Assembly (NCBI GenBank): GCA_021234155.1
Contig: JAJEKV010000074.1
Location: 2,736,877 to 2,800,876 of the forward strand
Length of the DNA stretch: 64,000 nt
Origin: Isoetes taiwanensis
Lineage: Eukaryota > Streptophyta > Lycopodiopsida > Isoetales > Isoetaceae
Reading direction: 5' to 3'
Notes under the pieces: generated by a model
The model's input: the letters and a program-made list of their open reading frames with translations, nothing else
Database searches by the model: none
Told to the model about the DNA's origin: nothing
Made by a program: the position numbers and the translations under genes
Shown here: positions 46,824 to 57,000 of the stretch, one piece after another
Position numbering within the stretch: the first letter of the stretch is position 1
How the letters are laid out: every line of letters begins with the position of its first letter

Positions 46824-48560
46824 TTATGCTTGACTCGCCGCATCGTGAACTTTGCTCAATTCGCATTCACCGGGTACCAATACTATTTTGTCATCCAGCA
46901 ACTTGTACTTGTGCTTTGTGCCTTGTAGCAGTTGATAGTAATGACCAGCTATAACCCTGTCACCAGCCAGCATTCTATTTCCATAGTCGTCAATCACATC
47001 TTCCTGAAGAATATGCATCTCCTTCACGCATAGGAGGACGAAGTATGGAACATTTTCATGATTCCCTGGGGCAGCAAAAGATGCAAATATGTCTCCAATT
47101 TGGAGTACATCGGATAGTTCTTGCTCATCAGCTGCATAAAAACCAACTAGCTCTTCTTGTTCGACACGGACCGAACTAGGCTCCGATTTGTCGACTTCCA
47201 TGCACCACAATGCTCGAGATTCTCACATTCTCCCCATCTGAAATTCAAGCAACCATTGCAAAAACATGACAGGGATCTATACATGACAAGTGTTGGGTCA
47301 GCTGGATTAATAGCAGACACACAATGTATAGCTAGAGTACCAGGCAATGTCTCACAATCTGAACGAGGGTCCCCGTTAGTAATGTCTTACGCCATCACCT
47401 CCCATATGACTCTGTCCATTTTGCACTTCTTTTGTCTCCGACCAAAGTGCAAGGCGAGTTGGCACCCAAAATTGGAACACCATTCTCTTTCCTTTTGCTC
47501 GTGCGCTAGGAACCTTTTCTCCAAAGCGACGCCCATCATGTTCCCCTTTTCCATGGCTCGAGCCAAAATAATTCCACTGCATCCTAATTTTATACTGTTA
47601 TAATATTGGGCCACATTCAAATAAAAGGCTCGAGAACACTTAAACCGAAACGGCACACCCATCGGACCACATGACATGGTATTTGATGTGGCCAAAACCT
47701 TTTGCATCATCAAATATGGTGCTTCTTGAGTGCAAACCCTGAACAAAGAAAGCATCATGCTTCATAACATCGGAAACATACAAATGAGCAGGTTTTTCAT
47801 TTCGCCATTGACTTTCATCATGGTTATATGCACCGAATAGTTATCGGTCATTGTTCCAATGCTGGGTTGAACTTCCCCGAATGGTCGCAAAGTGTAGTTC
47901 TCGCAAAGTCCATTCTTACGACAAAAAAGAATCATCCCTCAAATTTTGCGATTTCTGAATTGTTTGCTCTACGCCAACTTCTTTGAAAAGTTGTGAATAG
48001 TGAACTTTGTAAGGTCTTTGAAACATCTTGTCAAGCAATGTACACGGAGTCAGCCCAGTAACAAGCTTCAACCTCCTTGAAGTGCCGACTTTGGAAGGTT
48101 GTTTCGCGTACTTGTAAACTTGCCATTCAATGTTCTCATTGCGACTCTTTCTCCTTAGGGCAGATTTGAATATTTTTCGATTGCCGCGATTACGGCACTC
48201 TCCTTCCTCTGATCCAAACTATGCCACTTTTAGCCTTCCTTATCAGGCATCGTAGCTCTCCACATAGCACCAACATTTTGAAATGTTTTAGAAGGAGCTT
48301 GGCGGATGCCATTGTTCTCATCTGGCGCACAAACACCACAAGAACATGTGCAGTTGGCATGAAATTTGCTCCTCGGGGGCTAAAAGCTTTCTGTATAGAT
48401 CGGCTTGTTCATGCTTCGCGGCGACATGTGTTCCTCTCTTTCAACCTTCTCACACCGTAGGCTTAAGCGGCTCGAACTTTTCGATGCTAATCTTCACTTC
48501 AGGATGTTCATCTTTGAACATCTCATACAATTCTCTGCAAGCAAAAAAATGGCATGTATA
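46824..48560 (-). pseudogene. HGKG-motif protein, presumed transposase of the 9-kb element
   Basis: Minus-strand reading: LYEMFKDEHPEVKISIEKF (about 48.53-48.47 kb), then LYRKLLAPEEQISCQ, HVMWSDG (about 47.68 kb), FKCSRAFYLN and WNYFGSSHGKGEHDG (about 47.58-47.54 kb). Next come CFCNGCLNFRWGECENLEHC, a cysteine-rich block (about 47.26-47.20 kb), and a C-terminal module PYFVLLCVKEMH...DDYGNRMLAGDRVIAGHYY in the 46824-47210 frame with a natural stop. The same chain of motifs (KIxxSKF..LRPK, W.SDG, SGHGKGxxDG) is known to me from unnamed transposon-like proteins in plants and animals. The Asp of WSDG and the H/D of HGKGEHDG could belong to a DDE-type active site, which is inference. At least six frameshifts occur; exons may be separated by introns up to 49.4 kb. 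Confidence 0.7.
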
Positions 48561-48569
48561 AGTAAGATA

Positions 48570-49100
48570 TAAATTAGAACTACTTACGAATTCAAAGATG
48601 TTGCAGACATTGCATTAGTTCTATGGCACTCAGATCATGATTTGATATACATTCAACTACTATACCACACCACCATACATACCCTGTACATGATATGTAC
48701 AAATGTATAAATAATGTACTCCAAAGAGTTCGGATGTACATAAAAAACTCAATATGTAACCAGGTCCTGCGAGGCCCATTATCAGCTGTATTACGGATGT
48801 ATGTATTTCATACTTTTTTCTTATGGAAGGAAGTACATTTAAATACTTTTATGTATCACCCTATCTTTAAAGACTATCTTGAGATCAGAAAGGCTTAAAA
48901 TGTACTATAATGTACTTGGGAACTATAAAAAGCAAGACTATAATAACACAGCCTGACTTTCAACACATTTTACGCCTTATGCCACATTGGATGTGGCTGG
49001 AAGTACATCCAAGTACTTTCTGTTAAACATAGCTCATTCGGTACCTCCAAGTGTAAAAATATAATTATTGTAGTTGGATGTACTACAATGTATATCGGAT
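48570..49100 (-). other. TGTACAT-rich non-coding stretch
   Basis: Repeated TGTACAT, AAGTACAT and ATGTACTA words, like the intron at 42.6-43.1 kb. The frames at 49034-49400 just beside it, on both strands, were not assigned. Confidence 0.45.
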
Positions 49101-50072
49101 ACATCCCTTACATGGAATGCAAATAGGATTACTAAACTTATCCGGGATGCACATAAGCTAGCTTCTATCAAGCTTGCAAGAAAGAGGATTAAAAGACTTA
49201 AACCTGACCTAGGGCATGTCAAAAGCTGGATTGGAAGTGTCCTTTTCTTCGACATCCACGTACTTTGGAGAAGTTTTTTGTGTGGGTTAACCAAAACTCA
49301 TTTACCAAGCTGTTTGGTTGATTCAGGGAAGCATATGCGCCAGGTTGCCTTCTGCCGGTGCCCACATATTAGCGCGATAATGACATCCGCTTTCTTCTAA
49401 TTGCGGCTTTTTGTGAGGTTTCTTGCTTGCACTTGAAGAATTCTGGGAGGCTACTCCTTTTGCACGAGTTTTCCATTCTCACCAACAATCATTGATATTG
49501 AGGGAATGCTTAGCTGCTAATTTATCATTGCTATTTGCTCTTTTCACTTCTGCTTGAGACCTTCACGGATGTTTTTAGCATAGTATCCTTGAATTGCTTA
49601 TTTGGATTTCCAATGGTAGGTTCAAAAAGAAGTGCAGCCTTTCATCGAGCAGTTTTCAACGCTAAAGCTCTCCTTTACGGGGCGTAAATCTTGAACGATC
49701 ATATATAAATTTACAAATTTCATCAATCTTACGCTTCATTTTCTTTTGTCACATTCAGATATTGCAATCTTCTTGCGCCATTTCTGTTCCGCCGTTGTTC
49801 ATCATGGTTCTTGCATGGTTTAGGGTTAGGCTGGAGGAATTACGGCAAGAAGGAGGAGAATTCTGAGGGCGAAGTTTTAGCGAGAAAGTGGGAAATTATC
49901 CTAGCGTTCGGCGTTTCTTGGAGTGGATTCTGGTGGGAATTGAAATCTGCTTCATGATTGCGTTTTAATTGGCGTGGCAAGTAGTTCAGAAAAAAAAGAT
50001 TCCATAATATAGCTATTATGTACATCTTGAAAAAAGCGGTTATGTATTTGAAATGTGATACATCTCTTATTC
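49101..50072. other. Right arm of the 9-kb element, unassigned
   Basis: Minus-strand frames (for example 49840-50160, starting MQLSFVLAAQEKT) might be the first exon(s) of the HGKG gene because they lie upstream of it on the same strand. No motif confirms this, and the last frame runs through the TIR into the LINE. Confidence 0.3.
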
Positions 50073-50114
50073 TACATTTGGCCAAATGTAAGACACCTAA
50101 CTTTCTTTTACGGG
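50073..50114 (-). repeat. Right terminal inverted repeat, palindrome and CGGG
   Basis: TACATTTGGCCAAATGTA (50073-50090) is a perfect 18-bp palindrome. It is directly followed by AGACACCTAACTTTCTTTTA (50091-50110), the inverted copy of the left end, and then CGGG, the presumed target duplication. Confidence 0.85.
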
Positions 50115-51720
50115 TACCACGGGTTTTTTCTTGAGCTGCCAAAACAAAGCTAAGCTGCATCTCTTCGATCTCTGCGGATTTCGGGGATGGGCGTGTTGTT
50201 TGAGATCGGTGAGCTTAGAGGTTTTTGCATAATCACTTTTCAGCTTTCTTCAGCTTTGCGGCGTCTTCCCTTTGGTAAGATTTTCAAAAGCGGCCTTGCT
50301 TGCTAAAAGGTTCATCCTATAGTCACCAATGAGCAAAGGGCCACTTTAAATTTTGAGATCAGCCCGAGAATGATTTATTTGAGGCCACATTTTTTCTCTC
50401 AAGAGGGGCAAGTGTCCAGGGTCTTGATGGTATTCAGTGGAGTTTTTCGGGGAGTATTGGGATTGGCAGTGCGGATGTGTATGATGCTTTTCGGGGATTT
50501 TAAAAAGCAGAGGCACTGGACAAAATCCTCAACTCACGGTTTGCATCTCCCTTATTCCAAAATGTAAGGATCCCTCTTCCATTTCAGTTGGCACCCCATT
50601 ACTTTGTTGTCCTCGATTGTACAAGATCTTTGCTAAAGCTTTTGCTTTCGAAGCTTTGTGGCGTGCTCTAGAGTCCATCTCCTCCACCTTGTCGGGTTTC
50701 TTGCTTTTAGGTGTATCTTGAATAATGTGGCGGCGACATATGAGGGTCTCTATTGGGCTAGAATGCATGGTTTACCCATTGTATACTTGAAATTTGGATT
50801 TTGCAAAAGCATATGGCGGTGTTGGTGGAGTTTCTGGGCGATTGCCTTTTACGTCTTGGTTTTGGTGCCCGGTTCATAGCGGATGTTATGAAACTTCATT
50901 ATTACGCTTTCGTTCTTGAGTTCTTTTTCAAGGAGAACCATCAACATTTTTCGGGTGGGGCGTGGCATTAGCCGGGGTTGTCCTTTAGCGCGTTGCTTTT
51001 TACAATTGTGGGGGAGATTCTTTCGGTATTCTCTCTTGCGGTCGCGAGGAAGGCATCTGCATGGTCTTCCCATGAATAATGGTTCACAAGAGATCATGTC
51101 GGTATCTGAGATGACACTTTCTTGTTCTTGATGGCTGATCGTCTTGAGAATTTGCGAATGCCATTTCCTTGTTGGACAATTTCTCTTTGGCTTACGGTAT
51201 CTTTGTGGGGTGGCAAAGTGTATGCGCCCTTTGGGCCCTAGACTCTCGGTCGCCGTCTTACGTGGTTGCATTTCCATGGAAGGTTCTTCCTCATGGGAAG
51301 GCAACTAAGCTTCTAGGCATTCGGTTGATATACACCTCTCATCACGGTGATCGTGGGATGTCATTATTAAAGGGGTTGGAAAGGCATTTGTTACGGTGGT
51401 CCGCGGCTAAGTTATCCATGGCTGATCGTGTAAGCGTGGCAAAGTCGGTTCTGAGTGGTACACATGTCTACATGGCATCCATCTTCTGGCACCATGATCA
51501 AAGATGCGACTCATTGTTTCGCTTGTCCGAAACTTCATGCGGGGTGCTTGAAGAAGGGCTGATGTTAAAGTTAGTTGGTAGAAGTGCATTATGCCTAAAC
51601 TTTGTGGGGGCTGGGGATGATTCACTTTCTTCTCGAACAAGGTCTGATCTCTAAGTTCATGTGGCGGATTCTCAATAATCTTGATAATTCTCAGTCTGCG
51701 TCTCATTCACCCGGTCTTTA
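50111..51720 (+). pseudogene. L1-type LINE: reverse transcriptase, right half of the split LINE
   Basis: Directly after the right end of the 9-kb element the reading resumes with FF and then ADFGDGRVV, as in the L1 segment before RT. It goes on with a PGPDGF-like FSGVFF-type block near 50.43 kb, LYWARMHGLP near 50.75 kb and a FFKENHQHF segment near 50.93 kb. Next is GCPLAPLLF-like (RGCPL.ALLF) near 50.97-51.0 kb and DDTFLFLMAD near 51.11-51.13 kb, the FADD active-site box. The frame 51169-51654 continues as TKLLGIRL, the RWSAAKLSMADRVSVAK helix and beyond. The zf-RVT end is absent. It completes the left half at 40-41 kb. Confidence 0.85.
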
Positions 51721-52105
51721 ACCATCATCCAATTAAATTGGGATTATGTCAACTCCAAAATCACGCCAACTGCTATTGTCTTCTAGGGGTTTTGTTTTTT
51801 TAATCTTTTTTTTTGGACTTCAAAAATAACATAAGGTTGCGATTCACGTGTGACTTTTCATATGCGAATTGAAATATATCGAGAAATGAAGAGCAAGTTG
51901 CTAACATAGATGAGACAAATATTGCTTGCTCAATAGATGATAATATTAGGTTTGATAATAACAAATTGCATTATTTGCGAGGCAATTCAGTTCGAAATTA
52001 TCGATACATGGCACAAATATCATACAAAAATATCATATATTCCAATAAAACATTAAGGGATCAATCCATGTTTTCCACGTATTTAACAAGGTGTGGTTCC
52101 ATGTC
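51721..52105. other. No recognisable gene
   Basis: AT-rich DNA between the LINE RT end and the FCP1-like gene. The LINE match fades at about 51.72 kb. Confidence 0.35.
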
Positions 52106-52109
52106 AGCC

Positions 52110-53120
52110 GTTCTATCCGGTTAAGGTGCGAATCTAACACTTCACCCCCAGTCATCCCCATAGCCAAATTATGCATAATAGACACAAACTTCACCGGAAA
52201 ATCATCGTCCCAAAGTTTTTGGATCGTAAGATGGTGGATTCAGGGGCTTTGTGTTTGATTGTAGAAGCATTTGAGAGTATCATCATCCACTATGATTATA
52301 TCATCCTTATTCTCGATACCAAGTTCGTCCATCATGTTACTCAAGTGTTTGATGAAGATAGGCTTGCTGTTGGATCCTTGGGATTAGTGAACTTCACATT
52401 TGTTCTGATCCCAAAGGGTCAACCAATTTCTACGCATTTCCCCAGTGCCTCCAAAGTATCCTTGATGTTCCTTAGTTCCATGGATGACCAAATACCAACT
52501 TCGAAATAACCTGAATGCCTCGTCTAGCATCTCCTTCAAGTGCGTGCCGTGGATAGATCCACTTGGTGTTTGATTCTCGGTGTCGATGGCTTGTTCTCTA
52601 GCCACTTTATTTTTTGGAAAAGTCTTGCAAAGGACTCCGTTTAGGTCGAACACCACAACCTTCTTAGAAGCGCAATGGAATTTTGAAACATCAAACATGT
52701 ATCCGGTCGGCCAAGATCACGATAACACAAACAATACAAAGCGCCAAGCGTGATTTGAAATAGTCATAACCAAATGGCGCTCGGCGTGATTTAGTTTTGA
52801 CAACGAAAAATAATCAAAAAACGCTTGAAGCGATTTAATTCAAGGTAATACAAATTAAATCCGCGTGGCTATTTTCGTCGGCAAGGCCATACCTATCATC
52901 TTCGGTTTATTGCCCGTCATCGGCGTCATTCTCCCCTCAGCCACCCTTAATCTTAGTCTTCTTACATTTGTTAGAATTGTTATTTTCTATTAGTTCATTT
53001 GCGTCCTTCACAAGCCCGACATTATTTTACTATTGATTTGGCAAACACGTGAATCACTAGAGCCGCCTACGTTGCCTTCATTTTGGGTTTCCCTGTCAAT
53101 TATTTCATTGTTAACTTTTG
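52110..53120 (-). pseudogene. Second FCP1-like HAD-fold gene with DxN motif
   Basis: The minus frame 52384-52698 reads FHCASKKVVVFDLNGVLC (motif I, D-L-N-G-V) and HQGYFGGTGEMRRNWLTLWD. A shifted frame then gives KPIFIKHLSN and IIIVDDDTLKCFYN (late Asp motif), ending near 52.13 kb with VSIMHNLAMGMTGG-type sequence. As in the plus-strand copy, the second catalytic Asp is Asn. A probable upstream exon (about 53.1-52.87 kb, ELIENNNSNKCKKTKIKGG) is charged and low in complexity. The intron between them holds GGCGTG-type short repeats. It lies outside the 9-kb element. The DxNG form is known in a plant-specific FCP1-like subfamily, so the change may be old. Confidence 0.7.
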
Positions 53121-55465
53121 TGAATCTACTCTATTGTTGCTTGCATCACCTTAATGTGGGCAAGGATATTCCCTAAGTTAAGCCGCCATCCACGATTACT
53201 TTTGAGCAACCGGTTTAGCAGCTATTTGTTCATTCTTGCTTTCCTTATCGGGCTGCAGATTACTAGTTCCTCTCGGGAACAGCGTCCACTTCGAATTGGA
53301 CAAGTCTGAGACTTTTGATTGCTGATGCATTAGAGGTAATTTGAGATCTCATTTTGTCCCATTAAAGGGATGCTTAAAAGCCACATCAGCTTTTTAAAGC
53401 TGTCCAATAAGAGAAGAGCTCGGTGTATTTTATTCGGTATTATGTGGCGTGATAATTAATGCAGTTCTAACTAACTTTGCGGTGTCATTTTTCTACTATA
53501 ACTTTTGATCAAAACTCCGATTCGAACACTATTTGTGGCAATGGATTCGTCTCCTCAAGATCTTTCTAATGACAACCCATTGTTATATCTTTTGGGATGT
53601 AAATATATAAGAAAAGAGCAAAAACCATATTTTTAAGGTTAACACATATGGCTTGTATTGAAATACATCATAACCATATATCACTTGAAAGATCTTTTCA
53701 TTGCATCTAATGCAACAAGCGCCCTTGACATTTTTCATGAGTAGATCAAAAGTTATAGGGGAAAAATGGCGACAATGAAGTTATTAATCTTTGCATTAAT
53801 TGCGGTTTGATGTAAAGTACTCATTCTATTGGAGGATTCTTATGGGGACAAAGGAGATCTCAAATTACCTCTAATGATTCAGGTTGCCATAAGGGCCTTT
53901 AGGAGACTTGGCAAGCACATGCATGAGGAATGGTTCAAGAAAGTCTTTGGCTTTGCTCATCACTCAAAGCGGTGACATCTTCTTGCACCCATAAGAGCCT
54001 CTCGGGCAATATAACCTCAACATGAAGCTCCAAAGCGGGTTGTATCAATTGGAGCAAATGCCTCGACGAATAGCGACCATAGGCGGAAATCCATTTTTTA
54101 TTTAAGGGGCCCTTCTCCTTGGTTTGTAGCTTCGTGCTTGATTTCCCCACTTAGGAGGGGTCCCGATCCTCATCCTCTTCGACTCATCTGATTACGGTGA
54201 TCGATCCGTGTATATGAAGAATATAGTTCTTAAGTGCGGATCATCTAGAAAAACATTCCCATACCTTTGCTATTGTCACCCTTGGCCTTAGCAATATCAT
54301 ATTCCTCGTCGGCGGCATGGATATCATAATAAAGATCACATGTGCCATCTTACGTTACGTTGCGGCGACTCATTATCCTTAACATCATATATTAGGCATC
54401 CCTCCCTAATAACTTTGAGGCACTCGGATCATGAGCAGGCCGAGATGGTGCATCTGGATGTGACTCACGAAGGACAAGCGATGACAATAGTGAAGGACCT
54501 CTCGGTTGTCAATCCTATAAATTTGGTAAAAAGCTCTTGTAGTCTTACGGTTCATGCCCATATCTCCTCTCCCACCTGTTTGTCCAACACAAAAAGTGAT
54601 ATATTTTTAAGGCGGAAGTTGAATCGGCAAGAGACCTTTGTACCCAATGGGTGAATCTTTGGGCGATTATTCGTCTTCTCGGTAATCTTCTTCACAAGGG
54701 CCACTTTTCTTCTCAACTCGGCCCGATTACCTTAGGGGTGGGAGTCTCCTTATGTTTTGTATTTTTAGCCTTCCAATTCTTTAGGAAGTCCTTTGACCAG
54801 AATACAAACTTCTTGATGTCATCATTCTTGACCTTGTATTTGTCCGACAATCAATTTCGGATAATGCCACATCCCAGATAGCCTTTGTAACTTCGGCTCC
54901 TACGGTGACTTCATTGTCACGTACATCCTTTACATGGCTGCACTCAGCGAAGGACATCCTATCCTTGGTGAAAGCACCCTTCTTGTATAAGACTTCCTTC
55001 TTTAAGCGGTCTAAAACCCAAATGGTCTCGGCGTCGTCTAGCCCACGAGTCTTTCTCATCTGTCACATTCAAGTCAAAGATGCTTACATCAGCGGGGAGG
55101 CACCCTACCCATAGTATCTGGCGGCTTCCCTTGTGCATAAAGCGTCCCGAATTCATTCCCTTGAGCCATCTGCCTCCTTACAAAACACAATCTTATCACG
55201 AGTGCATTTGGTCGACTGCTTTGGATGAGCTTTCGGAAGGATGCGCAATGTCATCACCACCTTTTTCTTTGATTTTCTTGCGGTCTTCTTCTTCTCTGTA
55301 TAATTATGCCTTGGCGAGTCCGCTCGGCTTGAGAATGCCTCGGACTTTGACCATACATGCGGTGGGCAATGGGCAACCATATTCCACCCTTTGTTGGCCA
55401 GGGTGGCGCGGTTGTTCAGCGTATGGACTGCAATAGTACGGACATTGAATCGGTATCATAGAATA

Positions 55466-55735
55466 GAAAACGCCGGGCGTGATTTGAATAGAATTGATGA
55501 AGAAAAATCGCGCTGGCGTGAAATGAATAAAGTTACTAATGCAATTCCGCGCCCGGCGTGCTTTCAAATCAAACCAATTCCGCCCGGCGTGTTTTGAAAT
55601 CAATCAATTCGCGCCGGGTGTGTTTTCAAATCAATTGGTTGACTTGAAAACTGCGCTGGCGTAAATCGATGATTCAAAAAACTGGCGTGAATTGGTTTGA
55701 TTTGAAAGCTTGCGCTGGCGTGAATACAATTTATG
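55466..55735 (+). repeat. Eight short repeats with core GCGCxGGCGTG
   Basis: Variants of GCGCCCGGCGTGNTTT(G/C)AAAT lie at about 55471, 55509, 55548, 55580, 55611, 55653, 55682 and 55712, spaced 30-40 bp. The spacers are variants of TCAAATCAATTGG. The array sits between two groups of minus-strand exons. Confidence 0.75.
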
Positions 55736-56939
55736 AAACCCGGGTTGATTACCTTTTGTATAGAAATGTCTTCCCCATTTCATTCAAAGTTGCACTAATC
55801 TCGACCAAATCTGCGGTGAAGTATTGGCATCCAAGATCTGACACCTCCTACGCGCATAGTGATTGTAGAACACTTTTTTGGCTTTGTTTGTTACTTTTGC
55901 TGATGATGGCCTTTTGTGCCTCAGCGGAATCTTGCCGTCGATGATGACATATTTAATATCATCACTTGATAATAGCTCACGGGCGTTAGATCCACGGCGA
56001 ACTTGTTGAGATCATATCCCAAGGTAGCACATCCGGTAGCATAGGCATTTGACACGGATTACTAATCATGCTCTGAACAATCTCCATGGCATGTCTTTGG
56101 ATCATATCTCTGCTAACATAAATGGAGCTTGGTGAACGGATGAGGGACTTCACATGGATGTAAAAGTTTCCTTAAGACCCAATGGATAATGGTATTTATT
56201 ACTTATTCAGCTTGTTCATGGCCTCTAGCTGCGCCACTCTGTCTGTTCATTCTCAAAAAGCGAAGCCTCCATGCCCGACAAGCTGCAGGTTGAACATTCT
56301 TCCCTAGATCTAGGACCCTTTTAGAAGCTTTCAAAGTCGGCTAATTCCTAGCTTGCGCAAATAGTGACTTGGTGTGCCGGTTTAGTGAACATGCCTCTAC
56401 ATATTTGTAACCCCTTGGCAAATAGATATTGGTAAGCGCTACATTGGTTGGCCAACCATACTTAAAACATGTCTCCGTTCACATCTGCCTTCATGAGCGT
56501 ATCCTTGTATGCGATGGCTCTGATTGAGTAAGTCACGGCGGATCTTTCTTACATACCGTGTAATCTCCAAGAGCAATTTGCGGTTGGTGTCATCCTCTTC
56601 CTCACAAAGAGATTAGGATCCCTTGTTTGGCCATCTTATGCGCTTCCTTTTTCCTCGAGAAGAGAGTTAAGTCGAGCTTGCCATTTGTCTTGGCAAGGTC
56701 AGCGTACCACCTCGGCACCCTCGTCCATTTCCTCTTGAGGCGGGGTCGGGTCGATTGGTTGCTATAAGAATCGGCCCTTCATCATCTAAGGTGAGATCAT
56801 ATGAGTGCGCATCATACACGGGATACGCTGCCCTTGCTTTCTTGGCGGGATTAGAACCGAATTAGTAGGGGTTTTCTTCCTCTTGAGCTTTGCAAATGAA
56901 GATGAGCACTTTTTAGAGTACTTTTGAGGAACAAGAGAT

Positions 56940-57000
56940 CGCGGCTTGGCGTGCATTTAAACCTAAATTAGTACAAATCCGCTTGGCGTGTTGGTATCTC
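56940..57000 (+). repeat. Two GGCTTGGCGTG-type repeats
   Basis: GCGGCTTGGCGTGCATTT and CCGCTTGGCGTGTTGG belong to the family of the 55.5-kb array. Two more are at 52.755-52.795 kb. Confidence 0.55.

Larger units (their letters stand above)
41078..50110. mobile_element. 9.03-kb DNA transposon with Ulp1, FCP1-like and HGKG genes, nested in a LINE
   Basis: Left end TAAAAGAAAGCTAGGGTGTC (41078 on) and the reverse complement of the right end, TAAAAGAAAGTTAGGTGTCT (ending 50110), match over about 21 bases with one substitution and one single-base gap. CGGG stands just outside both ends (41074-41077 and 50111-50114), a likely 4-bp target duplication. Outside the ends, the endonuclease and RT halves of one LINE meet in register. 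Just inside lie a hairpin (left) and an 18-bp palindrome (right). Inside are a coiled-coil/RING-like/Ulp1 gene (+), an FCP1-like gene (+), a 181-bp tandem array and an HGKG-motif gene (-). A 4-bp duplication fits Sola1/2, Ginger or Academ types; I do not assign a superfamily. Confidence 0.82.

Noticed and set aside
49034-49400. A gene from the overlapping frames MVNPHKK... (-) or MDVLQCI... (+)
   Set aside because: Both strands are open over the same interval. Neither carries a motif of the HGKG or Ulp1 genes; left as unassigned.
55466-55735. A CRISPR-like array of regularly spaced repeats
   Set aside because: Repeat cores are only about 12 bp and vary, the spacers are variants of one another, no cas genes are present, and the host is a plant.
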